NCBI RefSeq assembly: GCF_900142525.1
Contig: NZ_FRBD01000015.1
Span: forward strand, 61,922 to 125,921
Length of the DNA stretch: 64,000 nucleotides
Direction: 5' to 3'
DNA from: Xylanibacter ruminicola
GTDB taxonomy: Bacteria; Bacteroidota; Bacteroidia; Bacteroidales; Bacteroidaceae
The notes beneath the pieces are model-generated. The model did no database searches. It saw only the letters and a program-made list of their open reading frames with translations, and was not told the origin of the DNA. Below are positions 1-9,613 of this stretch, one piece after another. Each line of letters starts with the position of its first letter. Positions within the stretch are counted from its first letter, which is position 1. Both the position numbers and the translations under genes were made by a program.

Positions 1-408
1 CTGTGGGGTCACGGCAAGTACGTAGAGGGCGCCTATCGTAATCAGCTCTACCTGAATCACCAGATTCTTGAGTCAAAACGCATCACGCTGACCGATGCCA
101 CCCTCAAGGCCAAGGAGTTCCTACTGCAGATGTCAGGCATCAAGAGCGTTCATACACATCTGTACGAACAGCATATCGGCGACCTTGTGGTTGAGATCAA
201 CCCAGGTTGGCAGATGCAGAACGACGACACCCACGAAGAGATAAAAGTAAACAAATCATTAGCATATTTCCCCATTATTTTCTATGGTGCCAACATCCCT
301 GCCCAAAAGGTAACGACACCAGTAAGCATAGAGCGGATTGCCCCCACTATTGCCAAGTCAATTCGCATCCGTGCGCCTAATGCGTGTATGACCACACCTC
401 TTTTTTAA
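1..408 (+). CDS. Alkaline phosphatase superfamily protein, C-terminal part (partial)
   Basis: The reading frame is open from base 1, so this is the last 135 codons of a gene that starts outside the window. The tail has the layout seen at the end of type I phosphodiesterase/alkaline phosphatase superfamily proteins of Bacteroidetes: FPIIFYGANI, then an IERIAPTIA segment near the last metal-binding region, then a terminal APNAC stretch. In PafA-like relatives these phosphatases are secreted and hydrolyse phosphate mono- or diesters. The catalytic Thr/Ser and most metal ligands would lie upstream and cannot be checked, so the substrate class is open. Confidence 0.6.
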   Translation: MWGHGKYVEGAYRNQLYLNHQILESKRITLTDATLKAKEFLLQMSGIKSVHTHLYEQHIGDLVVEINPGWQMQNDDTHEEIKVNKSLAYFPIIFYGANIPAQKVTTPVSIERIAPTIAKSIRIRAPNACMTTPLF

Positions 409-417
409 TAAAAAGGC

Positions 418-448
418 TTGGTGATTACAATTATTTTTTGTATTTTTG
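418..448 (+). promoter_or_regulatory. secA promoter, Bacteroidetes type
   Basis: TTG at 418-420 and TATTTTTG at 441-448, 20 bp apart, match the Bacteroidetes sigma-ABfr consensus (TTG / TAnnTTTG). The predicted start site is about 45 bp before the secA start codon. Confidence 0.65.
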
Positions 449-502
449 CCGCCGTTTTAACATAAGTCATACCCAAACATTAGTAAAAAAGTAACATTAA
501 AT

Positions 503-3500
503 ATGAATTTCAACAAAATCTTAAAGTCGCTGTTTGGTGATAAGTCCTCACGCGACATGAAACTCATCCAGCCCCTCGTAGAGCAGGTTAAGGCCGTGTA
601 TCCCGAGGTACAGAAGCTGGATAACGACGCACTGCGTCAGCGAACCAAAACATTGCAGCAGCAGGTACAGAACTCTGCCAACGAGCAGAAAAAGCGTATC
701 GAGGAGTTAAAGGCAACTATCGAGAATACTCCTATCGATGAGCGTGCCGACATCTTTGCACAGATCGATAAGATCGAGAAGGAAGTGCTGGAGATCTACG
801 AGGGGGCTCTGAACGAGGTGATGCCTGAGGTTTTCGCCATCGTTAAGGAAACTGCCCGTCGTTTTGCTGAGAACGAGGAGACCATCGTTACAGCTACCGA
901 CTTCGACCGTGAGTTGGCTGGTGATCCTAAGAAGGACTTCATCACCATCGATGGCGATAAGGCTATCTACCACAACCACTGGACTGCAGGAGGTAACGAC
1001 CTGAAGTGGGAAATGGTTCACTACGACGTACAGCTGTTTGGTGGTGTAGTACTGCATCAGGGTAAGATTGCCGAGATGGCTACTGGTGAGGGTAAGACCC
1101 TTGTGGCTACCCTGCCTGTATTCCTGAATGCCCTTACCGGCAACGGTGTTCATGTAGTAACTGTGAACGATTATCTGGCAAAGCGTGACTCAGAGTGGAT
1201 GGGTCCTCTTTATATGTTCCATGGTCTGTCAGTAGATTGTATCGACAAGCACCAGCCTAACTCTGAGGCTCGTCGTAAGGCTTATCAGGCCGATATCACC
1301 TTCGGTACCAACAACGAGTTTGGTTTCGACTATCTGCGTGATAACATGGCTATCTCGCCATCCGACCTGGTACAACGTGCACACAACTACGCTATCGTCG
1401 ATGAGGTCGACTCAGTATTGATCGACGATGCCCGTACACCTCTCATCATCTCTGGTCCTATCCCCAAGGGCGACGACCAGATGTTCGAGGAGTATCAGCC
1501 ACTGGTTGAGAAGCTGGTAGGCGTTCAGCGCCAGCTGGCTACTCAGTATCTGGCCGAGGCCAAGACCTTGATTGCCGAGGGTAACAAGCTGGTTGAGGCA
1601 GGCAACAAGAAGGAAGGTCAGGAAAAGCTCGATGCAGGTTTCCTGTCACTCTACCGTTCTCACAAGGCTATGCCAAAGAACAAACCGCTCATCAAGTTCC
1701 TCTCTGAGGAGGGTATCAAGAGCGGTATGCAGAACACCGAGAACATCTACATGGAGAACAACAACCGCCGTATGCCAGAGTGCGTTGAGCCTCTGTACTT
1801 CGTGGTTGATGAGAAGATGAACTCATGCGACCTTACCGATAAGGGTACCGCTTGGCTGGCTAAGCAGGTAAACGATAACGAACTGTTCGTATTGCCCGAT
1901 ATCACTACCGAGCTTTCTGCCCTCGAGGCCGAGACTGGTCTGAGCGATCAGGAGCGTCTCGACAAGAAAGACGAGCTGATGAGCCACTACGCCGTTCAGA
2001 GCGAGCGTGTTCACACCCTGCAGCAGCTGCTCAAGGCTTACTGCATGTTCAATAAGGACGATGAGTATGTAGTGATTGATGGCGAGGTGAAGATTGTTGA
2101 CGAGCAGACAGGTCGTATCATGGAAGGTCGCCGTTGGAGCGATGGCTTGCACCAGGCTGTCGAGGCTAAGGAGCACGTTAAGGTCGAGGCTGCTACCCAG
2201 ACCTTTGCTACCATCACCCTGCAGAACTACTTCCGTATGTATCACAAGCTCTCAGGTATGACCGGTACAGCTTCTACCGAGGCAGGTGAGTTCTGGGATA
2301 TCTACAAGCTCGATGTAGTTGAGATTCCAACCAACCGTCCTGTTATCCGTAACGACCAAGACGACCGCGTATATAAGACAGCCCGTGAGAAGTATAAGGC
2401 TGTGATCGACGAGGTTGTAAAGATGCGTAATGCAGGCCGCCCAACTCTGATTGGTACCACATCGGTCGAGATATCTGAGTTGCTGAGCCGTATGCTCGAT
2501 ATGTATGTTAATCCTGAGACCGGTAAGCGCGAGGGTATCCCCCACCAGGTGCTGAATGCTAAGCTGCACCAGAAGGAGGCCGACATCGTAGCACTGGCCG
2601 GACAGAGCACCAACGGTAAGGGTGCCGTTACCATTGCCACCAACATGGCTGGTCGTGGTACCGATATCAAGCTGTCGCCTGAGGTTAAGGCTGCAGGCGG
2701 TCTGGCCATCATCGGTACCGAGCGCCACGAGAGCCGCCGTGTCGACCGTCAGCTTCGTGGTCGTGCCGGACGTCAGGGTGACCCAGGTTCTTCTGTATTC
2801 TATGTATCACTCGAGGATAAGCTGATGCGTCTGTTCGCTTCAGAGCGTATAGCATCGGTTATGGACCGTCTGGGATTCAAGGATGGCGAGATGATCGAGA
2901 GCCCCATGATCTCTAAGAGCATTGAGCGCGCACAGAAGAAAGTTGAGGAGAACAACTTCGGTATCCGTAAGCGCCTGATCGAGTACGATGATGTGATGAA
3001 CAAGCAGCGTACCGTGATCTACGAGAAGCGCCGCCATGCCCTGATGGGTGAGCGTATCGGTATGGATATCGCCAACATCATCTGGGACCGCGTAGTAAAC
3101 ATCATCGAGAACTCTGCCGACTATCAGGGCTGTAAGGAGGAATTCCTGCACGTTCTGTCGATGGAGGTTCCATTCAGCAGCGATGAGTATATCAACATGC
3201 AGCGCGAACTGCTTTACGAGAACGCTTTCCAGGCAGCTATCGGCAACTTCAACCGCAAGACTGAGCGCATTCAGACTGTTGCCCAGCCTATCATCAAGCA
3301 GGTTTACGAGAATCAGGGTTCTATCTACGAGCGCATCATGGTGCCCATCACCGATGGTCGCAAGATGTTCAACATTCCTTGTAACCTGAAGGAGGCTTAC
3401 GAGAGCGACTGCAAGAGCATTGTCAAGGAGTTTGAGAAGAGCATCCTGCTCCATATCATCGACGACTCTTGGAAGGAGAATCTGCGCCAGCTCGACGAAC

Positions 3501-3895
3501 TGAAGCACTCTGTACAGAATGCCTCTTACGAGCAGAAGGATCCTCTGCTCATCTTCAAGCTGGAGAGTGCCAAGGTTTGGGACGATATGATCAACGAGAT
3601 GTATAACCGCATCTGCTCTATCCTGACTCGCAGCCAGATTCCTGAGATGCAACAGCAGGTTCAGGAGGCCGCTCCTGAGCAGCGCACTCAGCGCCAGCAG
3701 TATGTTGAGAGCAAGCAGAACATCGGCGATGAGCAGTTGGTTGATCGCAATCAGCAGGCTGCTGCCCAGCACGACACTCGTGCCCAGCAGAACCGTCAGC
3801 CAGTAGTAAAGGACAAGCTGCCCGGACGTAATGATCCATGTCCTTGCGGCTCAGGCAAGAAGTTCAAGAACTGCCACGGAAAGGGAATCGTGTGA
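503..3895 (+). CDS. secA: Preprotein translocase ATPase SecA
   Basis: SecA is the motor that pushes unfolded preproteins through SecYEG using ATP. The 1,130-residue protein has a Walker A segment ATGEGKTL near residues 193-200, a [14 protein letters not shown] segment (DEAD-box motif II plus the start of the preprotein cross-linking region), [10 protein letters not shown], and [13 protein letters not shown] in the second RecA fold. It ends in the zinc-binding SEC-C motif ([13 protein letters not shown]). It is about 230 residues longer than E. coli SecA; extra length lies in the N-terminal domain (residues 60-110) and around residues 340-460, which is usual in Bacteroidales. A glutamine-rich linker precedes the zinc motif. 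It has its own promoter. Confidence 0.98.
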   Translation: MNFNKILKSLFGDKSSRDMKLIQPLVEQVKAVYPEVQKLDNDALRQRTKTLQQQVQNSANEQKKRIEELKATIENTPIDERADIFAQIDKIEKEVLEIYEGALNEVMPEVFAIVKETARRFAENEETIVTATDFDRELAGDPKKDFITIDGDKAIYHNHWTAGGNDLKWEMVHYDVQLFGGVVLHQGKIAEMATGEGKTLVATLPVFLNALTGNGVHVVTVNDYLAKRDSEWMGPLYMFHGLSVDCIDKHQPNSEARRKAYQADITFGTNNEFGFDYLRDNMAISPSDLVQRAHNYAIVDEVDSVLIDDARTPLIISGPIPKGDDQMFEEYQPLVEKLVGVQRQLATQYLAEAKTLIAEGNKLVEAGNKKEGQEKLDAGFLSLYRSHKAMPKNKPLIKFLSEEGIKSGMQNTENIYMENNNRRMPECVEPLYFVVDEKMNSCDLTDKGTAWLAKQVNDNELFVLPDITTELSALEAETGLSDQERLDKKDELMSHYAVQSERVHTLQQLLKAYCMFNKDDEYVVIDGEVKIVDEQTGRIMEGRRWSDGLHQAVEAKEHVKVEAATQTFATITLQNYFRMYHKLSGMTGTASTEAGEFWDIYKLDVVEIPTNRPVIRNDQDDRVYKTAREKYKAVIDEVVKMRNAGRPTLIGTTSVEISELLSRMLDMYVNPETGKREGIPHQVLNAKLHQKEADIVALAGQSTNGKGAVTIATNMAGRGTDIKLSPEVKAAGGLAIIGTERHESRRVDRQLRGRAGRQGDPGSSVFYVSLEDKLMRLFASERIASVMDRLGFKDGEMIESPMISKSIERAQKKVEENNFGIRKRLIEYDDVMNKQRTVIYEKRRHALMGERIGMDIANIIWDRVVNIIENSADYQGCKEEFLHVLSMEVPFSSDEYINMQRELLYENAFQAAIGNFNRKTERIQTVAQPIIKQVYENQGSIYERIMVPITDGRKMFNIPCNLKEAYESDCKSIVKEFEKSILLHIIDDSWKENLRQLDELKHSVQNASYEQKDPLLIFKLESAKVWDDMINEMYNRICSILTRSQIPEMQQQVQEAAPEQRTQRQQYVESKQNIGDEQLVDRNQQAAAQHDTRAQQNRQPVVKDKLPGRNDPCPCGSGKKFKNCHGKGIV

Positions 3896-3896
3896 G

Positions 3897-3943
3897 GAGT
3901 TAAGAGTTAAGAATTAAGAATTAAGAGTTAAGAGTTAAGAATT
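3897..3943. repeat. Tandem 7-mer repeat between secA and the ABC ATPase
   Basis: Nearly seven copies of GAGTTAA or GAATTAA fill the whole gap between the secA stop codon and the next start codon. Similar A/T-rich simple repeats touch the 3' end of the M15 peptidase gene in this window. The run contains no obvious ribosome binding site. Confidence 0.8.
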
Positions 3944-4645
3944 ATGATAACCATAACCAATTTGAAAAAGGCGTTTGGCAAGACCGTTGCCTGCGACATT
4001 GAGAACTTCACAGTTAACGATGGCGATATCTTAGGTCTTGTAGGTAATAACGGTGCTGGTAAGACTACGCTCTTCCGCATGCTTCTCGACCTGCTGAAGC
4101 CCGATGAGGGCGAGGTAGCGCTCGATGGCATCAATCCCGCTGCCAGCGAGGAGTGGAAAGCTTCTACCGGCTCATATATCGACGAGGGTTTCTTGATCGA
4201 TTTCCTCACCCCTGAGGAGTATTTTGCCTTCATCGGCAAGATTACCGATATGACTCAGGCTCAGGTCGACGAGCGCCTGAAGGACTTTGAGCGTCTGGCT
4301 GCAGGCGAGATCTTCGGTCAGAAGAAGCTGATTCGCAACCTCTCTGCCGGTAACAAGCAGAAGGTGGGCATCATCTCGGCCCTGTTCAATCGTCCCAAGT
4401 TGGTGATTCTCGACGAACCGTTCAACTTCCTCGATCCTTCAAGCCAGAACGTACTGAAGCACGTGCTCACCGATTATAATAAGGATACGGGCGCTACCAT
4501 TCTGGTTTCAAGCCATAACCTCGCACACACGATCGACATCTCTAACCGCATCGCATTGCTGGAGAAGGGACACATCGTACGCGACCTGGCTAACGAGGGC
4601 GGAAGCGCTAAAGCTGAACTCGAAAATTACTTCGAAACCGAGTAA
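3944..4645 (+). CDS. ABC transporter ATP-binding protein (orphan)
   Basis: A 233-residue ABC ATPase. Visible motifs are Walker A GNNGAGKTT (about residues 34-42), signature LSAGNKQKVG, Walker B LVILDEPFNFLD and the switch segment SSHNLAH. The single short nucleotide-binding domain resembles ATPases of exporters or antibiotic-resistance-type systems (CcmA/YhaQ-like). It lies 48 bp after secA and is followed by a terminator. No permease gene lies next to it on either side, so either its membrane partner is elsewhere or its function is not transport. Substrate unknown. Confidence 0.85.
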   Translation: MITITNLKKAFGKTVACDIENFTVNDGDILGLVGNNGAGKTTLFRMLLDLLKPDEGEVALDGINPAASEEWKASTGSYIDEGFLIDFLTPEEYFAFIGKITDMTQAQVDERLKDFERLAAGEIFGQKKLIRNLSAGNKQKVGIISALFNRPKLVILDEPFNFLDPSSQNVLKHVLTDYNKDTGATILVSSHNLAHTIDISNRIALLEKGHIVRDLANEGGSAKAELENYFETE

Positions 4646-4671
4646 CCTATCATTATTTTTAGGTATTTTAC

Positions 4672-4711
4672 AAAAACTTGCGGCCTTTGCAAACGGGTTG
4701 CAAGTTTTTTT
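4672..4711 (+). terminator. Terminator after the ABC ATPase
   Basis: A perfect 10-bp stem AAAAACTTGC (4672-4681) with GCAAGTTTTT (4700-4709) and an 18-base loop, followed by more T residues. It ends three bases before the -7 box of the next gene, so termination and re-initiation are packed together. Confidence 0.7.
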
Positions 4712-4714
4712 ATG

Positions 4715-4722
4715 TATCTTTG
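4715..4722 (+). promoter_or_regulatory. feoAB promoter, -7 box
   Basis: TATCTTTG matches TAnnTTTG and lies 20 bp before the feoAB start codon. No TTG is found at the usual 19-21 bp distance (nearest at 14 bp), so the -33 side is weak and may need an activator. No Fur-type site was identified with confidence. Confidence 0.5.
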
Positions 4723-4741
4723 CACTCGAAATCAATGAGTT

Positions 4742-7147
4742 ATGAAACTATCAGAGTTAAAAACAGGCGAAAAAGGCGTCATAGTAAAGGTATTAGGACA
4801 CGGAGGTTTCCGTAAGCGCATCATCGAGATGGGCTTTATTCGTGGTCAGGAGGTAGAGGTTTTGCTCAATGCCCCACTCCACGATCCTGTGAAATATAAA
4901 CTGATGGGCTATGAAGTGTCGCTTCGCCATCATGAAGCCGATAATATCGAGGTTGTGTCAGCCGACACACCACTCGAAGATACTACTTTTAATCTGGCTA
5001 GCGAAGCCAATCGCCACGAGGACGATTACATCCGCCATGCTGCCATGAAGGAGCGCCGCACCATCAACGTAGCGCTGGTGGGCAACCCTAACTGCGGCAA
5101 GACGTCGCTGTTCAATTTTGCTTCGGGTGCTCACGGCCATGTGGGCAACTACTCAGGCGTTACCGTCGATGCCACCGAAGCCACAGCCTCCATGTTCGGC
5201 TACGAGTTTAAGCTCACCGACCTGCCAGGCACCTATTCGCTGTCGTGCTATTCGCCCGAGGAGCTTTACGTGCGCGAACATCTTACAGAGAAGATGCCCG
5301 ATGTGGTCATCAACGTCATCGACTCGTCGAACCTTGAGCGCAACCTTTATCTCACCACCCAGCTGGTCGACATGAACATCCGTATGGTATGTGCGCTGAA
5401 CATGCACGACGAGTTTGAGCGTCGTGGCGACTCTGTAAACCTCGATACTCTCAGCACCCTGTTTGGTATGCCTATGATACCCACATCGTTCAAGAGCGGT
5501 ATGGGCGTCAAGGAGCTGTTCCGTGCAGTTATTCAGGTTTACGAGGGCACCAGCAAGTTCTCGCGCCACCTGCACATCAACTACGGTCACGAGATCGAGG
5601 ACGGCATCTCGCACATTCAGAAGTACCTCAAGGCCGATGAACATATCACCCAGCACTACTCTACCCGATACCTGTCGCTGAAGCTCCTGGAGCACGACAG
5701 TCAGGTGCTCGACTATCTGGGTAAGCACATGGCTGGCGAGCAGCGTATGGACGACTTCCACAAGCTGGCCAACGAGCGCGATAAGGCCTCAGCCCGTGTC
5801 AAGGAGGAGACAGGCAGCGACTCTGAGACCGCCATCATGGATGCCAAATACGGTTTTATCAATGGTGCGCTCAAGGAGGCTGAATATCGCACTGGCAGCA
5901 AGAAGGATACCTATAAGGTAACCCACCTGATCGATCATATCCTGTCGCACAAGTACCTGGGATTCCCCATCTTCTTCCTCATCCTGTATGTCATGTTCGA
6001 GACCACGTTTACGCTCGGACAGTATCCTATGGACTGGATTGAGGAAGGCATAGCCTGGCTGGGCGACAAGATCAGCGAGGGCATGAACGATGGTCCGCTC
6101 AAGGCCATGCTGGTCGATGGTGTCATCGGCGGTGTAGGCAGCGTCATCGTGTTCCTGCCTCAGATACTGATACTCTATTTCTTCATCTCGCTGATGGAGG
6201 ATTCAGGCTATATGGCCCGTGCCGCTTTCATTATGGACAAGCTGATGCACAAGATGGGTCTGCACGGCAAGTCGTTCATTCCGCTCATCATGGGCTTCGG
6301 CTGCAATGTGCCAGCCATCATGGCCACTCGTACCATCGAGAGCCGCCGTTCGCGCATCATCACCATGATGATTCTGCCGTTCATGTCGTGCTCAGCCCGC
6401 CTGCCCATCTATATCATGATAGCCGGTACCTTCTTCTCGCTGCAGTACCGTTCGTGGGTATTGCTGTCACTCTATGCCATCGGCATCCTGGTGTCGGTAG
6501 TTGTCAGCAAGGTGTTCTCATCGTTCGTTATCAAGGGCGAGGACACGCCGTTTGTCATGGAGCTGCCACCTTACCGCTGGCCCACCCCTAAGGCCATCTG
6601 GCGCCACACGTGGGAGAAAGGTAAGGAGTATCTCAAGAAGATGGGAGGCATCATCCTGGTAGCCAGCATCATTGTTTGGGCCCTGGGCTACTTCCCGCAT
6701 AACGACGAGCTGCCACGCGAGCAGCAACAGGAGCAGAGCTACATCGGCCGTATGGGTAAGACCATCGAGCCAGTGTTTGCCCCACAGGGCTTCAACTGGA
6801 AGCTCGACGTATCGCTTATCTGCGGTGTAGGTGCTAAGGAGATTGTGGCCTCGTCTATCGGCGTGCTGTATAGCGGCGACGATTCGTTTGGCGATGACGA
6901 GGAGTTCAGCGATGATAACGAGAAGTACACCCGCCTGCGCCAGATGATGATGCAGGAAGGCATCACCCCGTTGTCGGCCTATGCCTATCTCATCTTCATT
7001 CTGCTCTACTTCCCCTGTATCGCCACTATAGCCGCCATCAAAAACGAGACGGGCTCTTGGCACTGGGCCCTCTTCGCCGCCTTCTACACCACCGCAGTAG
7101 CCTGGGTGGCCAGCATGGCCGTATTCCAGATAGGCAGTTTAATTTAG
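4742..7147 (+). CDS. feoB: Ferrous iron transporter, FeoA-FeoB fusion
   Basis: An 801-residue fusion. Residues 1-75 form a FeoA-type SH3-like domain (IVKVLGHGGFRKRIIEMGF). The FeoB GTPase domain follows, with G1 GNPNCGKTS at 114-122, switch II DLPGTYSLS from 160 and an NMHD-type G4 region. The second half is a membrane region with the conserved FMSCSARLPIY and VGAKEIVASS segments and the GFGCNVPAIM helix that line the transport path. It imports Fe2+ across the inner membrane. FeoA-FeoB fusions are normal in Bacteroidales. No FeoC is present. It is flanked by terminators and so is a single-gene unit. Confidence 0.97.
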   Translation: MKLSELKTGEKGVIVKVLGHGGFRKRIIEMGFIRGQEVEVLLNAPLHDPVKYKLMGYEVSLRHHEADNIEVVSADTPLEDTTFNLASEANRHEDDYIRHAAMKERRTINVALVGNPNCGKTSLFNFASGAHGHVGNYSGVTVDATEATASMFGYEFKLTDLPGTYSLSCYSPEELYVREHLTEKMPDVVINVIDSSNLERNLYLTTQLVDMNIRMVCALNMHDEFERRGDSVNLDTLSTLFGMPMIPTSFKSGMGVKELFRAVIQVYEGTSKFSRHLHINYGHEIEDGISHIQKYLKADEHITQHYSTRYLSLKLLEHDSQVLDYLGKHMAGEQRMDDFHKLANERDKASARVKEETGSDSETAIMDAKYGFINGALKEAEYRTGSKKDTYKVTHLIDHILSHKYLGFPIFFLILYVMFETTFTLGQYPMDWIEEGIAWLGDKISEGMNDGPLKAMLVDGVIGGVGSVIVFLPQILILYFFISLMEDSGYMARAAFIMDKLMHKMGLHGKSFIPLIMGFGCNVPAIMATRTIESRRSRIITMMILPFMSCSARLPIYIMIAGTFFSLQYRSWVLLSLYAIGILVSVVVSKVFSSFVIKGEDTPFVMELPPYRWPTPKAIWRHTWEKGKEYLKKMGGIILVASIIVWALGYFPHNDELPREQQQEQSYIGRMGKTIEPVFAPQGFNWKLDVSLICGVGAKEIVASSIGVLYSGDDSFGDDEEFSDDNEKYTRLRQMMMQEGITPLSAYAYLIFILLYFPCIATIAAIKNETGSWHWALFAAFYTTAVAWVASMAVFQIGSLI

Positions 7148-7177
7148 ATCACTAATAATATATGTAAAAATAGAAAA

Positions 7178-7205
7178 CGACCACCACTCTATTGAGTGAT
7201 GGTCG
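7178..7205 (+). terminator. Hairpin after feoAB
   Basis: Stem CGACCACCACTC (7178-7189) with GAGTGATGGTCG (7194-7205), 12 bp with one mismatch and a 4-base loop, 31 bp after the feoAB stop. There is no long T run, so it may act as a processing or weak termination site. Confidence 0.5.
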
Positions 7206-7521
7206 ATATAAATTATGAAACCAAGCGGCAAGGTCGAATTGCTCATCATCACACAGATGCCACCGTTCCGCACATCGTGGCTCTACTTGGTTCCACCTTT
7301 CACGTTGCCGCTCGGCTTTGCCGCTTCGCTTGTCGAAGAAAGATACGAACACTTTCTGAATCTTCCAAATCTTTTGGCAAAAAAGTATCAAAATTGTTTC
7401 ATTCCATTGGTTTGATCATCGATTCTTTTATTTCGTGAGTTGTTGATAGCGTTTGAACAGCTCGGCTACGCATCTGATCGGAGGGTCGGTTCTACTGATC
7501 ATTCAGTCCTGCATCTTCTTT
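7206..7521. other. Intergenic stretch with no recognised gene
   Basis: About 316 bp between the feoAB terminator and the Mrr-like gene. Short frames exist on both strands (7215-7415 on plus, 7152-7391 on minus), but their products have odd composition and match no family I know. The minus frame also runs across the hairpin. The stretch near 7300-7345 (CGGCTTTGCCGCTTCGCTTG) resembles low-complexity intergenic sequence common in these genomes. I see no promoter or RNA gene here. Confidence 0.5.
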
Positions 7522-8424
7522 CTATTCATTATTCCCTAAGAATGCGATTCGCTTCAGCGGGAGCATGTTTTTATCCTCATCGCTCATCTTGTCGTAGTAC
7601 TCTTGCCACATTTGGATAAACTCATCACCATCTATCAGGCGGATAAACTTGTCGCCACTTGTTGCAGCATGTTTAGCGTCAGTAGAATAAGTGCCAGAGG
7701 TTACAAATAGAGCGATGTCGCCAGCTTTAAGAATACCTAATAGAGCACGAACATCAGCTGCACCTGTTGCAGTATCAGGCTTATGTTTTACTTGCACCTT
7801 TATTCGTGGAGTCTTAGCACCCAATGGGTCCGTATATGCCACGATGTCTATACCACCATCTTTGCCACGAGGTGCTACCGCCTGAATATAGTAGCCCATT
7901 GCCTTTAGTAGCGATGCCACAAGATCCTGAAATTCATATGGATTCTTACTCTTCAAGTATTCACGTATTCCATTTGCAGCTCGTTCCTCCAGCGTTTCAA
8001 GCTCAATCATTGTTTCCTTGGCTGGATCGTTCTCTTCTTCAGGTTGAACTATCGGTTTTTCGCCTGGTGCCTGTTCCTTACCACGATACCAAACCTTATA
8101 TCGTTCCCCTGCTTCGTCACGCAACTTTTCAGCTCCCATCTTCAGTGCATCCTCTCCTTCAGGAGTGATGGTCCAATTTCCTTTTTTCTTAATTAGGAAT
8201 CCTGCACGCACGTAGTCAACAGATGTAAAGTGCATAATGCTTTGCCAACGTATATTGCCGGTACTCTCTAAAATACTTTTTTCCCATGCAGATAATTCAA
8301 TATTCTTTTCAACTTCCTGCATCAGTATACGGATAGGCATAGAGCCTCCATTCTTCTTCAGAATAGTCATTGCAGCGTACATCGTCTTGGCCGACGTTAC
8401 ATATGATTTCGATTTTGCTTTCAT
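7522..8424 (-). CDS. Mrr-like restriction endonuclease
   Basis: A 300-residue protein. The N-terminal 100 residues look like the winged-helix Mrr_N domain (a WTITPEGEDAL segment ends it). The C-terminal half is a PD-(D/E)XK Mrr catalytic domain: Glu164 in NPYEFQDLV, Asp193 in GKDGGIDI and Gln211-Val-Lys213 in KVQVKHK. Mrr-family enzymes cut DNA, often methylated DNA (type IV restriction). It is the last gene of a three-gene minus-strand set, 16 bp after the DUF262-HNH gene. All expected catalytic residues are visible. Whether it targets modified DNA or works with the methyltransferase upstream cannot be told from sequence. Confidence 0.85.
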   Translation of the reverse strand: MKAKSKSYVTSAKTMYAAMTILKKNGGSMPIRILMQEVEKNIELSAWEKSILESTGNIRWQSIMHFTSVDYVRAGFLIKKKGNWTITPEGEDALKMGAEKLRDEAGERYKVWYRGKEQAPGEKPIVQPEEENDPAKETMIELETLEERAANGIREYLKSKNPYEFQDLVASLLKAMGYYIQAVAPRGKDGGIDIVAYTDPLGAKTPRIKVQVKHKPDTATGAADVRALLGILKAGDIALFVTSGTYSTDAKHAATSGDKFIRLIDGDEFIQMWQEYYDKMSDEDKNMLPLKRIAFLGNNE

Positions 8425-8440
8425 ATTTTATTGGTTTTAG

Positions 8441-9610
8441 TTATCTATTACCTTTAGCTCGATTGTGAGTTTTGCAGAGCATCTGACAGTTTGCTATGTC
8501 GGTATTTCCGCCTTTACTCCATGCTGTTACATGGTCGGCATCCATCTCTTCCAGTTTCCAGATGCGCTGGCGATTAGCATCATGACCGATGGCGCAGTAT
8601 GGACAGTTTGAAACTTTCTCTGCTTTGGCTTTGTCGGTCTGCTGCTGATAAACCTTGCGCATAGTGGGTTTGTCGAATAGACGAACATTCAGCAACTTCG
8701 TATCCTGACATCCACCAAGAACATACTCAAATATGCCACGACGATTAGTTACAAAGTCATCGTGCATCAGCTGATATACCTTAGCCGACAGCTCTGAATG
8801 ATTCAAAGGCAAGTTATGATAGCGCTCGTATAGTTCGCCCCAGTTCAAGCCCTGCATCTCGTCGTATACATCATCAAACTTAGAGTCAACCCAATCAATC
8901 ACGGTGTTGAAGTAGGTCTTAATCTCGTTGATATTTTCATCACGTCGATGTGCACTCATATAGCCATCTACATTACCCTTACTCACCCACTCCAGGGCTG
9001 TAGCCAGGAACTGCTGACGGTTTGCTGGACCTTTTACATACGATTCCCAGCGCTGTATGTTAGCATTCTGCGAGTTAGAGAACTCTGCCTTACATGCTGT
9101 AACGAATGGGCCTGAGAACACCGCATTAAGCTCTTCTTGATGGTTCAACGGGATGCCCGCGATGTTGATAGTCTTAAACCATTCCTTAATTTCCTCTTCA
9201 GCATGATCTCCCTCACCCTCGCAGATATAGACCAGCAGTTTAGTCTGCAGAATCTTCTGCTGCATACCATCATTCAGTCCGTCGAATATCTGTTCGAGAT
9301 CGTTTATCTTCACAGCAAACTTATTCTTCAGGAAGCGGCCTAACGATGTGATGCGCTGCTGACCATCGAGAACCTCCAACCTGCCTCCTTCTACCTTATT
9401 AAAATATATAAGGCCCAATGGATAGCCTTTCAGTACCGAGTCGATAACCGCAACGTCGCGCTTTCCATCAGCGTAGATATAGTTACGCTGATACTCTGGC
9501 TGAATTGTCAGCTGACCAGCCAAGCCGTACAGGCCTTTGCCCTCCAGTTCGTTATACTCAAAGCCGTCACAGATTTCTTCAACGGTATAAATTTTAAACT
9601 CAGTTTTCAT
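8441..9610 (-). CDS. DUF262 and HNH endonuclease protein (GmrSD-like)
   Basis: A 389-residue protein. The N-terminal DUF262 domain (ParB/sulfiredoxin-like fold) carries the hallmark DGQQR at residues 82-86, preceded by a QPEYQRNYIY segment. The C-terminus, from about residue 338, is a canonical HNH nuclease: a CPYC zinc pair, DADHVTAWSKGG, then NCQMLCKTHNRAKG. DUF262 proteins such as GmrS/GmrD and BrxU use nucleotide hydrolysis to control cleavage of modified DNA, usually with a DUF1524-type HNH; here the nuclease is an ordinary HNH. It starts 3 bp after the methyltransferase stop, so the two are almost certainly co-expressed. Confidence 0.85.
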   Translation of the reverse strand: MKTEFKIYTVEEICDGFEYNELEGKGLYGLAGQLTIQPEYQRNYIYADGKRDVAVIDSVLKGYPLGLIYFNKVEGGRLEVLDGQQRITSLGRFLKNKFAVKINDLEQIFDGLNDGMQQKILQTKLLVYICEGEGDHAEEEIKEWFKTINIAGIPLNHQEELNAVFSGPFVTACKAEFSNSQNANIQRWESYVKGPANRQQFLATALEWVSKGNVDGYMSAHRRDENINEIKTYFNTVIDWVDSKFDDVYDEMQGLNWGELYERYHNLPLNHSELSAKVYQLMHDDFVTNRRGIFEYVLGGCQDTKLLNVRLFDKPTMRKVYQQQTDKAKAEKVSNCPYCAIGHDANRQRIWKLEEMDADHVTAWSKGGNTDIANCQMLCKTHNRAKGNR

Positions 9611-9613
9611 AGA

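Noticed and set aside
2840..3772. 310-codon open frame on the minus strand inside secA
   Set aside because: It lies fully within a strongly conserved gene, in the frame left open by its codon use, has a Leu/Asp/Val-biased product and no family match.
7196..7438. Small genes downstream of feoAB
   Set aside because: Frames overlap the feoAB hairpin or each other, and the products show no known motif or ribosome site.
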